Shown piece by piece: positions 1-9,668 of a stretch of DNA of 55,733 nucleotides. The position numbers and the translations under genes were made by a program. The notes beneath the pieces are model-generated. The model searched no databases. It had not been told where the DNA came from and saw nothing but the letters and a program-made list of their open reading frames with translations. Positions within the stretch are counted from its first letter, which is position 1, and each line of letters opens with the position of its first letter. The stretch is from Acrocarpospora catenulata (GTDB lineage Bacteria > Actinomycetota > Actinomycetes > Streptosporangiales > Streptosporangiaceae), in the NCBI RefSeq assembly GCF_018476525.1, contig NZ_JAHCST010000006.1, positions 237,342 through 293,074 on the forward strand, in the 5' to 3' direction.

Positions 1-2739
1 GAGCCCCCCCCCCCCACCGCGGCGGCCAACGAGCTCAACCGGCTGCACGGTCACGGCGGTCACGACCGCGTCGGGATCGTCGCGGGCGGCAAGACGTTCC
101 GCGATGTCCGCCAGGCGTTGCACGCGCTGGGCCTTGACCCCGAGGAGCGTGCCATGGGCGGCCTCCGCCTCCTGGACCTTCGCATGATCCATCCGATCGA
201 GCCCGGCATCATCGACGCGTTCGCCGCGGGCCTCACGGAGATCATCGTTGTCGAGGAGAAACGCTCGTTCATCGAGGCGGCCATCCGGGACATGCTCTAT
301 GGGCGACCGAACGCGCCCCTTGTGACCGGCAAGCGATATCCCGATGGAACGAGCGCGTTCCCCGCGAGCGGCGAACTCGAACCCGACACGATCGCTCCCG
401 TTCTCGCGGCCCGGCTGCGCAGCTACCCGGGGTTCGAGACCGTCAAGAGCTGGGAGCTGGCCCGGCGGCCGCGACGGGATCGGCGCCTGCTCCCGCTCGC
501 GGTGCGCACGCCCTACTTCTGTTCGGGATGTCCACACAACACCTCGGCGAAGACGCCTGACGGGGCTCTGGTGGGCGCGGGCATCGGCTGCCACGGGCTG
601 GTTCTGGGCATGTCCGCCGAACGGGTCGGCGAGGTCACCGGGCTGACGCAGATGGGTGGTGAAGGCGCGCAGTGGATCGGGATGGCGCCGTTCCTGGATC
701 GGCCGCACCTTTACCAGAATCTCGGTGACGGCACCTTTCACCACTCAGGCAGCCTGGCCATCCGGGCGGCCGTGGCCGGCGGCGTGAACATCACCTACAA
801 GCTGCTCTACAACTCCGCCGTCGCGATGACCGGTGGCCAGCAGGCGCAGGGCGCGATGACGATCCCTGAGATCACGCGAAGCCTCACAGCCGAGGGCGTC
901 TCCAAAATCATCGTCACGACCGACAGCCCCAAGTCCTACCGGCGGGCCGGGTTGGCGCCGGGCACCAGGGTCTACGGCCGGGACCGGATCGTCGAAGCGC
1001 AGGAGGAACTCGCCGCGACCCCGGGCGTGACGGTCCTGATCCACGACCAGGAGTGCGCCACCGAGCTCCGGCGCAAGCGCAAGCGCGGTCTCGCGGCCGA
1101 TCCGGCGGCACGGGTGATGATCAACGAAAGGGTCTGCGAAGGGTGCGGTGACTGCGGACGCAAGTCGAACTGCCTTTCCGTGCATCCCGTGGACACGGAG
1201 TTCGGCAGGAAGACGCGCATCGACCAGTCCTCCTGCAACAAGGACTACTCATGCCTTGACGGCGACTGTCCCGCGTTCCTGACCGTCGTTCCGGGCAAGC
1301 GAACCAGGCACAGGCGTGACGTGGTCGCTCTCGGGGACCTTCCGGAACCGCCCGAAGCGCCGATCGCGGGTCACCACACCACCCGGGTTCTGGGCATCGG
1401 CGGGTCGGGTGTCGTCACGCTCTCCCAGATCCTCGCCGCCGCCGCGAACCTCGCCGGCCGCCAGGCCGTCTCGCTCGATCAGACCGGCCTGGCGCAGAAG
1501 GGCGGGGCCGTCATCTCCGACGTGAAAATCGGAACGGACGCCGAGTCGATGGCCTCGAAGGCGGCGTCCCAGGAGGTCGATCTCTACCTGGGCGCGGATC
1601 TGCTGGTCGCGGCGGATCCACGCAACCTCACCTCCACCGACCCCGGCCGAACGGTTGCCGTGGTGTCGACCTCCCAGGTGCCGACCGGCCGGATGGCAGT
1701 CGATGTCACGACGCGCTACCCGGACACCGCTGCGCTCATGGACGACATCCGCGAAGCGACCGATGCCGGCAGCGCGGTGTTCCTCGACGTACGCGCGGCG
1801 AGCAGTCAGCTGTTCGGCGACGATCAGTTCGCCAATCTGATCCTCACGGGGATCGCCTACCAGCTCGGCGCGCTGCCGCTTCCGGCCGGCTCGATCGAGC
1901 AGGCGATCGAAACGAACGGCGTACGCGTCGAGGAGAACACCCAGGCGTTCCGCCGCGGCAGGCAGTACGTCGCGAACCGCGGCGCGTTCGAGGCAGCCGT
2001 CTCCCCACCGTCCGAGCCGACCCTGCCGGCCGAACGTCCGGAAATCGAGGAACTGGTGCGCCGGACCGGCGTCGACGCGAGTTCTCTTCTCGGGCTAGCC
2101 GTCCGTCGGCGCGTCGGCGAACTCCTCGCCTACCAGGATCACCGGTACGCGGCCAAGTTCGCCGACATCATCGCTCGGGTTCATCGGGCCGAGAGCGAGT
2201 CTGTGCCCGGCTCAACCGCGCTGACCGGTGCCGTCGTCCAGAATTTGCACAAGCTCATGGCCTACAAGGATGAGTATGAGGTCGCGCGGCTTTCGCTGCT
2301 CCCCGAACTGGAGGCGGACATCCGCGCCCAGTTCGGAGACGGCGCCACGTTCGTCTACCGGCTGCACCCGCCAACCCTGCGGGCCATGGGCATGAAGAAG
2401 AAGATCAGTCTGGGGCCGTGGTTCCGGTTCGTCTACCGGGCACTCGTCGGCATGCGCCGTCTTCGGGGGACCTCATTTGACCCGTTCGGAAGGGCAGAGG
2501 TCCGCAGGGTCGAGCGAGCCCTGGTCGGCGAGTACATCGATCTGATCAACGCCGTTCTGAAGAGGCTTTCGAGGGAAACGATCGAACTCGCCGTACAGAT
2601 CGCCGAAGCTCCTGACGTCATTCGCGGCTACGAGCACGTGAAACTCGCCAACGTCGACCGGTTCCGCTCAACCATCGCCGTACTACTCGAAAGCTACGAA
2701 TCCCGGGCCGGGCTGATGGCAAGGGAGGGACGCGGATGA
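1..2739 (+). CDS. Indolepyruvate ferredoxin oxidoreductase family protein (5' truncated by window edge)
   Basis: The reading frame is open from base 1, so the N-terminus lies outside the window; 912 residues remain. The family catalyses ferredoxin-dependent oxidative decarboxylation of aryl- or branched-chain 2-oxo acids to acyl-CoA. The visible part carries the thiamine-pyrophosphate domain (motifs SGCPHNTS, MGGEGAQWIG, NLGDGTFHHSG and TYKLLYN), then a ferredoxin-like cysteine cluster (CEGCGDCGRKSNC followed by SSCNKDYSC), then the gamma-type domain (GIGGSGVVTLSQIL, DQTGLAQKGG). A C-terminal helical extension of about 200 residues is typical of the long fused aerobic forms. The stop overlaps the next gene's ATG by four bases, so it is co-transcribed with an SDR and a TetR gene. 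The exact 2-oxo acid is unknown. Family assignment is firm. Confidence 0.93.
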   Translation, partial: EPPPPTAAANELNRLHGHGGHDRVGIVAGGKTFRDVRQALHALGLDPEERAMGGLRLLDLRMIHPIEPGIIDAFAAGLTEIIVVEEKRSFIEAAIRDMLYGRPNAPLVTGKRYPDGTSAFPASGELEPDTIAPVLAARLRSYPGFETVKSWELARRPRRDRRLLPLAVRTPYFCSGCPHNTSAKTPDGALVGAGIGCHGLVLGMSAERVGEVTGLTQMGGEGAQWIGMAPFLDRPHLYQNLGDGTFHHSGSLAIRAAVAGGVNITYKLLYNSAVAMTGGQQAQGAMTIPEITRSLTAEGVSKIIVTTDSPKSYRRAGLAPGTRVYGRDRIVEAQEELAATPGVTVLIHDQECATELRRKRKRGLAADPAARVMINERVCEGCGDCGRKSNCLSVHPVDTEFGRKTRIDQSSCNKDYSCLDGDCPAFLTVVPGKRTRHRRDVVALGDLPEPPEAPIAGHHTTRVLGIGGSGVVTLSQILAAAANLAGRQAVSLDQTGLAQKGGAVISDVKIGTDAESMASKAASQEVDLYLGADLLVAADPRNLTSTDPGRTVAVVSTSQVPTGRMAVDVTTRYPDTAALMDDIREATDAGSAVFLDVRAASSQLFGDDQFANLILTGIAYQLGALPLPAGSIEQAIETNGVRVEENTQAFRRGRQYVANRGAFEAAVSPPSEPTLPAERPEIEELVRRTGVDASSLLGLAVRRRVGELLAYQDHRYAAKFADIIARVHRAESESVPGSTALTGAVVQNLHKLMAYKDEYEVARLSLLPELEADIRAQFGDGATFVYRLHPPTLRAMGMKKKISLGPWFRFVYRALVGMRRLRGTSFDPFGRAEVRRVERALVGEYIDLINAVLKRLSRETIELAVQIAEAPDVIRGYEHVKLANVDRFRSTIAVLLESYESRAGLMAREGRG

Positions 2740-3569
2740 CCACATCACTTCAGCAACGAACCCTTGCCGGAAAGACGATGGTGATGTCGGGCGGCAGCCG
2801 AGGCATCGGGCTCGCGATCGCGCTGCGCGCCGCAACGGATGGCGCGAACATCGTTCTCATCGCGAAAACAGCGAAACCTCATCCGCGGCTGACGGGAACC
2901 GTCCACACGGCGGCGGAAGCCATCAGGAAAGCCGGCGGCAACGCCCTGCCATGGGTTGGCGACGTTCGCTCCGACGAGAGCATCGCCGCAGCCGTCCAGG
3001 CCGGTGCCGAAATGTTCGGCGGAATCGACATCTGCGTCAACAATGCCAGCGTCCTGGACCTGAGCCCAACGGCGCGGCTCACGAGCAAGGCGTACGATCT
3101 CATGCAGGACGTGAACGTCCGCGGGACCTTCATGCTTTCGCGCGCGTGCCTGCCGCACCTCAAGCGGGCGCCGGACCCGCACATCCTGACGCTCAGCCCG
3201 CCCCTCAACCTGAGCAATCGGTGGCTGGGCGCGCACCCGGGCTACATGCTGGCCAAATTCGGCATGACGTTGGCGACTCTCGGCCTGGCCGCCGAATTCG
3301 CCGATGACGGCATCGCCGCGAACTGCCTGTGGCCGCGAACGCTCATCGCCACCGATGCCGTCGCCAATATTCTCGGCGGCGACGAGAGCATACGACGATC
3401 TCGCCGGCCGGAGATCATGGCGGATGCCGCCTATGCGATCCTGACCGGCGGCGGCCGGACCGGCCAGACCCTGGTCGACGAGAGCGTCCTGCGCGGCATG
3501 GGCCAAACCGACTTCGACCAGTACGCCGTGTCGGGCGAACCACCCGACACCGACCTCTTCTTGGACTGA
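2736..3569 (+). CDS. SDR family oxidoreductase, HSDL2-like
   Basis: 277 residues. It is a classical short-chain dehydrogenase: nucleotide-binding glycine motif SGGSRGIG near residues 18-25, NNAS near residue 100, a serine in LTLSPP, and the catalytic YMLAK (YxxxK) near residue 170. The long insertion after the second strand (IAKTAKPHPRLTGTVHTAA) and the PPLNL segment are what I associate with the hydroxysteroid-dehydrogenase-like protein 2 group, which binds acyl-type substrates. The ATG overlaps the stop of the upstream oxidoreductase (ATGA), so it is translationally coupled. I infer it reduces or oxidises an acyl or 3-hydroxyacyl intermediate in the same pathway; the substrate is not visible. 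Confidence 0.9.
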   Translation: MTTSLQQRTLAGKTMVMSGGSRGIGLAIALRAATDGANIVLIAKTAKPHPRLTGTVHTAAEAIRKAGGNALPWVGDVRSDESIAAAVQAGAEMFGGIDICVNNASVLDLSPTARLTSKAYDLMQDVNVRGTFMLSRACLPHLKRAPDPHILTLSPPLNLSNRWLGAHPGYMLAKFGMTLATLGLAAEFADDGIAANCLWPRTLIATDAVANILGGDESIRRSRRPEIMADAAYAILTGGGRTGQTLVDESVLRGMGQTDFDQYAVSGEPPDTDLFLD

Positions 3570-3612
3570 GATGACGACCCGACGCACCACCCCTGGGAAG
3601 GACGAAGTGACG

Positions 3613-4245
3613 ATGCAGACGTCATGGGAAGAGCCACCGGAGCGTGGCCGCCCCCGCCGTTCCGGTGCGGACGAGGCCATACTCAAGGCAAGTCGCGAGC
3701 TGATGTTCGAGCACGGCTACGCCGGCTTCTCGATGGACGAAGTAGCCAGTCGCGCCGGTGTCGGCCGGCAGAGCGTCTACCGCCGCTGGCCGTCGAAAGC
3801 AGCGCTGGTCGTCGCCTCGATGACCTGGACGTTCGACTCACCTGACGTTTTCAAGGACACAGGATCATTCGAGGGCGACCTTCGCGCCGGTCTGGCCATC
3901 ATGCGCGACCTCTACGGCCAGTCGAGCACAGACATTTTCGGCGACGTCTACTTCGCGATGGCGAGCGACTCGGCGGCGCGCGAACTCTTCAATCGCAACT
4001 ACGTAGCCCCACGCCGCGAGTCGCTGGCGCGAGCGATCGAGCGCGCGATCGCCCGGGGGGAGCTACGCGAGGAAACGGACGCCGTGATCGTCAGCGACAT
4101 GGTTTCCGGCCCCTTCCTCTACCGGATACTCATCGGCGATTACGAACTGAACGACTCCCTCGTGAACGCGATAGTCGAGGGAGTCATCAAGGTGTTCGGA
4201 ACAGGGCAGACGACAGATGTCGTGACGCCACCGTCAGGGACCTGA
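3613..4245 (+). CDS. TetR/AcrR family transcriptional regulator
   Basis: About 210 residues from ATG 3613. An in-frame ATG directly after the SDR stop at 3571 would give 224 residues but has no ribosome site, while GGGAAGGA at 3595-3602 suits either GTG 3607 or ATG 3613. The N-terminus after GRPRR holds the TetR helix-turn-helix: AILKASRELMFEHGYAGFSM, then DEVASRAGVG, then RQSVYRRWPSKAAL. The rest is the variable ligand-binding helical domain. It is the last gene of the oxidoreductase/SDR operon and probably controls it, though I see no clear operator because the promoter lies outside the window. Its ligand is unknown. Confidence 0.9.
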   Translation: MQTSWEEPPERGRPRRSGADEAILKASRELMFEHGYAGFSMDEVASRAGVGRQSVYRRWPSKAALVVASMTWTFDSPDVFKDTGSFEGDLRAGLAIMRDLYGQSSTDIFGDVYFAMASDSAARELFNRNYVAPRRESLARAIERAIARGELREETDAVIVSDMVSGPFLYRILIGDYELNDSLVNAIVEGVIKVFGTGQTTDVVTPPSGT

Positions 4246-4358
4246 GCGGACCCGGGCGGAAGGCCCTAAAAGCGTCCCCCCGCTTGGCCGCTCGTTGGAA
4301 CACCTCTTCTGGAACAGTGAAGCCGCTGACCCTTTCGAAGCGAGACTCACCCCGGCCC

Positions 4359-4541
4359 CTACAGGAGCCCGAGGGAGGTCATGATGAGGATGGCCAGACT
4401 GACCGTTCCGCCAAAGGCTATCCCGCCATGGCGGATCGCCTCGGTGACCCGAACGCGAGATTTGCTCACACAGGACAAAATCCCCGTGACAAGGCCAACG
4501 ATGATCCCCAGCATCACCGCAAGGGTGATCAGCAAGAGCAA
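4359..4541 (-). pseudogene. Small two-helix membrane protein, 5' end cut by IS3 remnant
   Basis: A minus-strand frame of about 60 residues encodes two clear hydrophobic stretches (LLLITLAVMLGIIVGLVTGI and IAFGGTVSLAILIMTSLGLL) separated by a basic turn SKSRVRVTEAIRHGG. The pattern looks like a genuine short actinobacterial membrane protein, not a random frame. The only start available is TTG at 4541, exactly where transposase-like sequence begins on the other strand, so the true N-terminus was probably removed by the insertion. Function unknown. It could instead be a fortuitous frame; moderate confidence only. Confidence 0.4.
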
Positions 4542-4816
4542 GGCGGTCCTGGGCTGGGCGATGGCCGATCACTACCGCACCGAGCTGATCAAGGACGCGA
4601 TCCGGATGGCAGCCGATACCCGGCTGCTCCAGCCCGGCGCCGTGTTCCACACCGACCGCGGCTCGAACTACACCAGTGACGAGTTCGGCCGCTTCCTGAC
4701 CGGTCAGGGCATCCGCCGCTCGGTCGGCCGCACGGGTGTCTCCCTCTTAGCCGGCTAATGTTTGCGTTTCTGCAGGTCAGTGACACGCCGCGATCTTCGA
4801 ATACATCGAGAGCTGG
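4530..4816 (+). pseudogene. IS3-family transposase OrfB remnant (rearranged)
   Basis: Plus-strand frame ending at 4758 contains SKAVLGWAMADHYRTELI, then FHTDRGSNYTSDEF and GIRRSVGRTGV, the hallmark stretch of IS3-family OrfB integrase cores around the second catalytic aspartate (HTDRGS). Homology stops after RTGV, just before the usual CYDNA segment. A second piece follows in another frame at 4790-4816, reading AIFEYIESW, which is the segment before the C-terminal end of the same protein. About 30 codons between them (with the catalytic glutamate) are replaced by about 45 bases of unrelated sequence. Both insertion-sequence ends are missing, so it is a dead fragment. Confidence 0.82.
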
Positions 4817-4866
4817 GCGGCGGTATCGCGAGACAAGTGAGGCACTGGCCGCGACTTGCTGTACCG

Positions 4867-4899
4867 ATGGCCGGCCCGGTTGGATTCCGGGCCGGCCAT
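4867..4899. terminator. Perfect 12-bp stem-loop terminator
   Basis: ATGGCCGGCCCG at 4867-4878 and its exact reverse complement at 4888-4899 enclose a 9-base loop. It lies 19 bases beyond the stop of the large minus-strand phosphoesterase gene (stop at 4919) and has no T-run, as is common for actinobacterial terminators. It most likely ends the HupE/phosphoesterase transcript. Confidence 0.8.
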
Positions 4900-4918
4900 G
4901 TGGTGGGGTGAGTGCGCG

Positions 4919-7900
4919 TTACGGTGCGGACACTCCGTCGAGGATGCTCACCGCGTCGGTGCCCGGGGTGACGACGAGCTTGCGGGTGAGGGTGTAGGAG
5001 CCGCCCGCCGGCACGTCGACGTTGAACCGGCTCATCACCCAGTTGCCCGCGGCGTAGACGTCGAAGGCGCCGGCCGGCGTGCCGTAGACGAGACCGAAGA
5101 CCTGCGGGTCGGTCCCGGTCATGCCGATGTACGGCTTGGTCGGGACGTACGCCGCCGTCGCGCCCGGCGGCACGATGCCGGTGCCCGGGATGACACTGGC
5201 CTGGCCGGCCGCGTCGTGGTCCATCGCGTCACCGGTCCACACGCTGAGTGGAGCCGGGCCGGAGTTGCTCAACTCCGTCGAGACCGTGGCGAAGTCGTCG
5301 CCCGGCTTCAGCGTGTACGTCGTCGTCGCCGTCAGACCCGTGAAGCCGTTGACCGGCCCGGATACCCGGACGACGGCCTTGTCGCCGGTCGCCTGGACGA
5401 TCTGGACGTCGGTCGCCGCCACCGACCGGATGTCCCACGCGCTACCGCCGGTCGGCTGGGTCGCCGAGACGTAGGGCAGGTTGATCCAGTCGAACTGGTC
5501 GGCCATGCCGCGGACGGCGATGTCGACCGGCTTGCCGCGGGTGCCACCGGAGAGCTGCGAATCGTTGTAGGCGTCGGCGATCGCCATCGAGAGCTTGTCG
5601 TTCTCGAGCATGACATCGCCGTAGCCCGCCTCGACCAGACCCGAGCCGATCTGCTTGCCGTAGCTCGCCTCGACCGTGACCGGGCTCAGCGCGATGTCGG
5701 CGACGCCGCTGCCCGACGCCGGCACGGTGACCGTGCCGGTGGCCGTCTGGTAGCCCAGCTTGGACACCCGGACGTCGTACTGACCGGTCGGGGCCTTGAC
5801 GAGGTACTTGCCCTGGGCGTCGGTGCTCGTGGTCGCGACCACCTTGCCGGCCTGCTCGAGGGCGACCCGGGCCCCGGAGACGGCGGCGCCGTCTGCGGTG
5901 ATGGTGCCGCCCGCGCGAGCGGCGTCCGGGACGGCCGGGTCGTGCAGGTCGATCTCGTCGGCCCACTTCGCGATGTTGCGGGTGGGGTCGCCACCTGAGG
6001 TCGCGTAGTCGGTCAGGTGGTAGAAGCTGAACTGCTTGGTGGCGCCGGGCGCCATCGTGGCGTCGTAGTAGAGACCCTCGATGTAGCCGTACGCACCGAC
6101 CGCGGTCGGCGTGTCCAGTGCCCACGCGAGACCGTGGGCGGCCTGGCCGTTCGTGGTGGCCGTATCGGCACCGACGTAGACGTAGTTCCCGGTCCAGCCC
6201 GAGGTCTTCAGGCCCGGGTTGATGCCGCTGAACCCGGGGATCCGGCCGTTGTCGACCGAGCTGTCGGGGTCGATCATGTAGTTGAAGTAGCCCTGGTAGC
6301 CCGTCGTGCCGGTGTTGGTCAGCTTGACCGTCAGCTTCACCATCGGAGCGTCGGGCAGGGTCTCGTAGCGGACCTGCGCCTTGATGGCCGGGTTCGCCCG
6401 GTACTGACCGTTGCCGACCACGGCAGCGCCGTCGACCGCGAGGTCGGTCAGGTCGAGCTGGTCGTTCGGCCGGTCCCACGAGTCGGGCGGCGTGAGGCTC
6501 GGACGCAGCAGCATCTCGGCCCAGTCGAGGGTTTCGGCGCCGTTGGCGTCGTTGAGCATGAGGTCCGACAGCGCGCCCTCGCCCAGACCGCCGACGCCGT
6601 TGTTGCCGCCGACGCCGTTGTCGCCGGCGGCGTACGGCGTCACGGACGCCCGGATCTTGTCGTTGGCCAGGTAGTAGTACTCCTTGCCCGTGACGACGTC
6701 CGTGCGCGTGCTGCCGTTGCCGTAGTCCGGCACGTACGTCGACTTGCCGGCGACCGGGTGGGTCACCTTGATCAGTTTCAGGTCGGCCGTCGCGTTGCCG
6801 GTGGTGCCGAGCGTGACGCTGGCCGCCGAGCGGTCGTCGGCGATCAGGCCGCGCTTGGCCGCCGTGACGGTCCAGGTCGACGCCGGCAGGCCGATCCGGT
6901 AGTGGCCCCGGGCGTCGGTGCTGGTCACCGCGGTGTCCTGACCGGCGGCGACGGCGGTGACCTTCGCGCCGGCGATCGGAGCATCCGTCTCCGGGTCGCT
7001 GACCGTGCCGGTCACCGTCGCCCAGCGCTGCGCGGACTCGCCGCCCGGCACGTAGGCGTAGAGGTTGCCGTCCCAGGCGCCCGTCACGACGGTGTTGCCG
7101 CTGACGGCCGGGCCGGCGCCCACCCAGGTGCCGATCTCGTGGCTCCACAGGATCTGGCCCGTGTCGGTGGCCAGGGCGTAGAACCTGCCGTTGTTGGCGC
7201 CGACGAAGAGCGTGTCGCCGGCCACGACCGGGCTGGACATGACGCCACCGTGGTAGATGTCGCCGGGCAGCACCCGCTCCCAGAAGACATTGCCGGTCTG
7301 GGCGTCGAGGGCGACGACGGCGCCGCTCGGGAAGCCCATGTAGACGACGCCGTCCTTGACGGCTGCGGCGCTCGGGGTCGAGCCGCTCGAGACGAGCGAG
7401 GAACGCGAGCTCCGGTAGGTCCACAGCGTCGCGCCGGTCTTGGCGTCACGGGCGGCGATGCCGTTGTTGGCACCGATGAAGACCTTGCCCTCGGCCGCGG
7501 TCGGTACGCCGTCCTGCCAGCTGCCGAGCGACTCGGCTCCGGTCCACTTGCGGGCGCCGGTGGCCAGGTCGTAGGCGAGCACGCGGTCGGCGGTCTCGTT
7601 GCCGACGTACACGGTGCCGTCCATGACGGCGGGCGTGCCGTCGCTCATGGTCGCGCCGGACATCGGGGAGGCCCAGATCTGCGCGCCGGTACGGGTGTCG
7701 AGCGCCTTGAGGACGCCCTGGCTGCCGATGCCGAAGCGGGTCTGGTAGGGCCAGAGCACGGTGTGGCCGGAGACGGCCGGCGAGTAGTAGCCGTAGGTGC
7801 GCTGGTTGTTGGGGGCCGGCGCCTGCTCGGGCACGGCCTTCCAGCGCAGCTTGCCGGTCACCGCGTCCACGGCGTAGAGCTCCGAGCCGAGGGTCGGCGC

Positions 7901-9637
7901 GAAGATCAAGCCGTCGCCGTAGGCGAGGCTGCCGTGGATCGACTGCGGCACCTGGAAGTTCCACAGCTCCTTGCCGTTCTTGAGCTGGACGGCGTGGATC
8001 CGGCTGTTGCCGTCGCCGTTCTCGTCGCGGGTGCCCGCGTAGACGACGCCGTCGTGGATGACCGGCGATCCGGTGAGGAAGGTGCCGTCGGTGCGGAAGC
8101 TCCAGGCCAGGCGGCGGCCGGCCTCCTGCGTCGGCGCGACACCGGAGTGGGCCTGGTTGCCGTGGTGCTGGTCCCAGTCACCGCCGGCGACCGGCTTGAG
8201 CGCCGGCTCGTCGGTGAAGGTGAAGTTCGCCGACTTGGTCCAGGTCTTGCCCGCCGCATCGACCACCTTCACCTCGATGCTGTGCTCACCGACCCTCTGC
8301 AGGCTGTCGGGCAGGTTGCTCTGCCAGGTGAACTCGCCGCTGCGGTGCAGCGGCATCCAGTTCTTGTCGCCGGCGATCCGGTAGCGCGCCGAGACCACCT
8401 CGTCGCCGGTGTCGTAGGCGTTGACCTGGATGCCAGGGAACTTCGCGGCCGGCACCTTCGAGCCCGGCGCGGGGCTGACGATGGTGAGGTGCTCGTTCTC
8501 GCCGTACATCCGGAACGGGTTGTCGAAACCCGGACCCGCCATGTGGATGTAGCGGAAGCCACGGGGCGCGTTGTCGATCGTGTACGAGCTCGACACGGTC
8601 TGGATGTGCTTGGCGGTCGAGGCGAACGCCGAGTTGTTCTCGACGTGATTGGAGTGCTCGTGGCCGACCAGGATCAGCTGCGCCTTGTACTGCTCGAGCA
8701 CGTCACCGAAGGCGTCGTACGTTGACGGCGAGCCGAACGGAACATTCATCGGCTGGTGGGTGAGGACGACGACCTCGATGTCGTTGGCCGGGTCGTCGTC
8801 GAGCGGAACACTCGCGGCGAGGTCGTCCTTGAGCCAGTTCAGCTCCTCCTCGAACGGCGCCGAACCGTTGTTCTCGAGCACCACGAAGTGCCGGTTGCCG
8901 TAGTTGAACGAGTACCACTCCGGACCGACGTTCTTGCGATAGTTGTCGATCCTGTCCGCGTACGCCGACCCGCTCGCGTACTCGTGGTTGCCGACGGCCG
9001 GCCACACGCCGACGGCCGACTGCTGGGTGCCGCGACGATAGGTGTCGAACTGCGCCTGGCTGGCGTCGTTGGTGAGGTCGCCGCTGACCGCGATGAAGCG
9101 CAGGTCGGTGCCCGTGGAGTTGATCTCGCGGATCTGGTCGGGCAGCTGTGCGTTGACGTGCGGGTCGGCGATGTTGGCCCAGGAGAAGGTGTCGCCGTCG
9201 GACAGGCGGTCACGGACGAGCGCGAAGTCCGCGGTCGGCGTGGCGCCGTCGGGGAGCTGGCCGAGGTTGGCCCAGAACCTCGGCTCCTTGTACTGGTCCA
9301 GGCCGAACCGGTAGCCCCGCGGCTGGCCGGCCCACACGATGTCCGTCTTGCGACGGTCGGTGGAGATCGTCAGCGAGTAGGAGCCGTCGGCGGCGGTCGT
9401 GGTGGCGACCTCGCCGTCGGAGACGCGCACGCCGGCCAGGCCGACCTCGCCGGAGTCGCGCCGGCCGTCGCCGTTGGCGTCGACGTACACGACGCCGCTG
9501 ACGGTGGCCTCTGGCGGGTCGATGGCGTGCGCCGCGTACGACGTGAGCGGGCCCGCCACGACACTGGCGGCAAGCCCCAGCGTGGCGGTGTACAGGACGA
9601 CGCGCAGGCGCGCGCGCGTCCATGTTAACGCGAACAT
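4919..9637 (-). CDS. Secreted multidomain metallophosphoesterase with PQQ-like beta-propeller
   Basis: 1,572 residues from ATG 9637, chosen because AAGGA sits just upstream and it gives a clean signal peptide (basic n-region, hydrophobic core, cleavage after SYAAHA near residue 38). Domains in order: an SdrD-B-like/calcium-binding unit (DANGDGRRDSGE); a calcineurin-like phosphoesterase, roughly residues 150-390, with metal motifs ADPH, GDLTN, GNHE, THQP and GHEHSN; an Ig-like stretch; a PQQ-type beta-propeller with repeated blocks such as YAVDAVTGKLRW and YALATDTGQILWSHEIG; then two carboxypeptidase-regulatory-like beta-sandwich units and further beta-rich domains to the C-terminus. All metal-binding motifs are intact. 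It is probably an extracellular phosphoesterase; the substrate is unknown. It lies 31 bases after the HupE-like gene. Confidence 0.9.
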   Translation of the reverse strand: MFALTWTRARLRVVLYTATLGLAASVVAGPLTSYAAHAIDPPEATVSGVVYVDANGDGRRDSGEVGLAGVRVSDGEVATTTAADGSYSLTISTDRRKTDIVWAGQPRGYRFGLDQYKEPRFWANLGQLPDGATPTADFALVRDRLSDGDTFSWANIADPHVNAQLPDQIREINSTGTDLRFIAVSGDLTNDASQAQFDTYRRGTQQSAVGVWPAVGNHEYASGSAYADRIDNYRKNVGPEWYSFNYGNRHFVVLENNGSAPFEEELNWLKDDLAASVPLDDDPANDIEVVVLTHQPMNVPFGSPSTYDAFGDVLEQYKAQLILVGHEHSNHVENNSAFASTAKHIQTVSSSYTIDNAPRGFRYIHMAGPGFDNPFRMYGENEHLTIVSPAPGSKVPAAKFPGIQVNAYDTGDEVVSARYRIAGDKNWMPLHRSGEFTWQSNLPDSLQRVGEHSIEVKVVDAAGKTWTKSANFTFTDEPALKPVAGGDWDQHHGNQAHSGVAPTQEAGRRLAWSFRTDGTFLTGSPVIHDGVVYAGTRDENGDGNSRIHAVQLKNGKELWNFQVPQSIHGSLAYGDGLIFAPTLGSELYAVDAVTGKLRWKAVPEQAPAPNNQRTYGYYSPAVSGHTVLWPYQTRFGIGSQGVLKALDTRTGAQIWASPMSGATMSDGTPAVMDGTVYVGNETADRVLAYDLATGARKWTGAESLGSWQDGVPTAAEGKVFIGANNGIAARDAKTGATLWTYRSSRSSLVSSGSTPSAAAVKDGVVYMGFPSGAVVALDAQTGNVFWERVLPGDIYHGGVMSSPVVAGDTLFVGANNGRFYALATDTGQILWSHEIGTWVGAGPAVSGNTVVTGAWDGNLYAYVPGGESAQRWATVTGTVSDPETDAPIAGAKVTAVAAGQDTAVTSTDARGHYRIGLPASTWTVTAAKRGLIADDRSAASVTLGTTGNATADLKLIKVTHPVAGKSTYVPDYGNGSTRTDVVTGKEYYYLANDKIRASVTPYAAGDNGVGGNNGVGGLGEGALSDLMLNDANGAETLDWAEMLLRPSLTPPDSWDRPNDQLDLTDLAVDGAAVVGNGQYRANPAIKAQVRYETLPDAPMVKLTVKLTNTGTTGYQGYFNYMIDPDSSVDNGRIPGFSGINPGLKTSGWTGNYVYVGADTATTNGQAAHGLAWALDTPTAVGAYGYIEGLYYDATMAPGATKQFSFYHLTDYATSGGDPTRNIAKWADEIDLHDPAVPDAARAGGTITADGAAVSGARVALEQAGKVVATTSTDAQGKYLVKAPTGQYDVRVSKLGYQTATGTVTVPASGSGVADIALSPVTVEASYGKQIGSGLVEAGYGDVMLENDKLSMAIADAYNDSQLSGGTRGKPVDIAVRGMADQFDWINLPYVSATQPTGGSAWDIRSVAATDVQIVQATGDKAVVRVSGPVNGFTGLTATTTYTLKPGDDFATVSTELSNSGPAPLSVWTGDAMDHDAAGQASVIPGTGIVPPGATAAYVPTKPYIGMTGTDPQVFGLVYGTPAGAFDVYAAGNWVMSRFNVDVPAGGSYTLTRKLVVTPGTDAVSILDGVSAP

Positions 9638-9668
9638 CAGGATCCTTCGGGGTGGGGAGAGACGGGTC

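Noticed and set aside
6017-8725. A 902-codon open frame on the plus strand, with others at 4856-5998 and 8756-9628
   Set aside because: Antisense to the large phosphoesterase, which has clear domains and a signal peptide. The plus-strand translation is low-complexity Arg/Val/Gly/Asp sequence, the usual result of GC-rich third positions.
9623-9636. TGTTAACGCGAACA, similar to the LacI operator at 15353
   Set aside because: It covers the first codons of the phosphoesterase inside a two-gene operon, not a promoter, so the match is likely chance.
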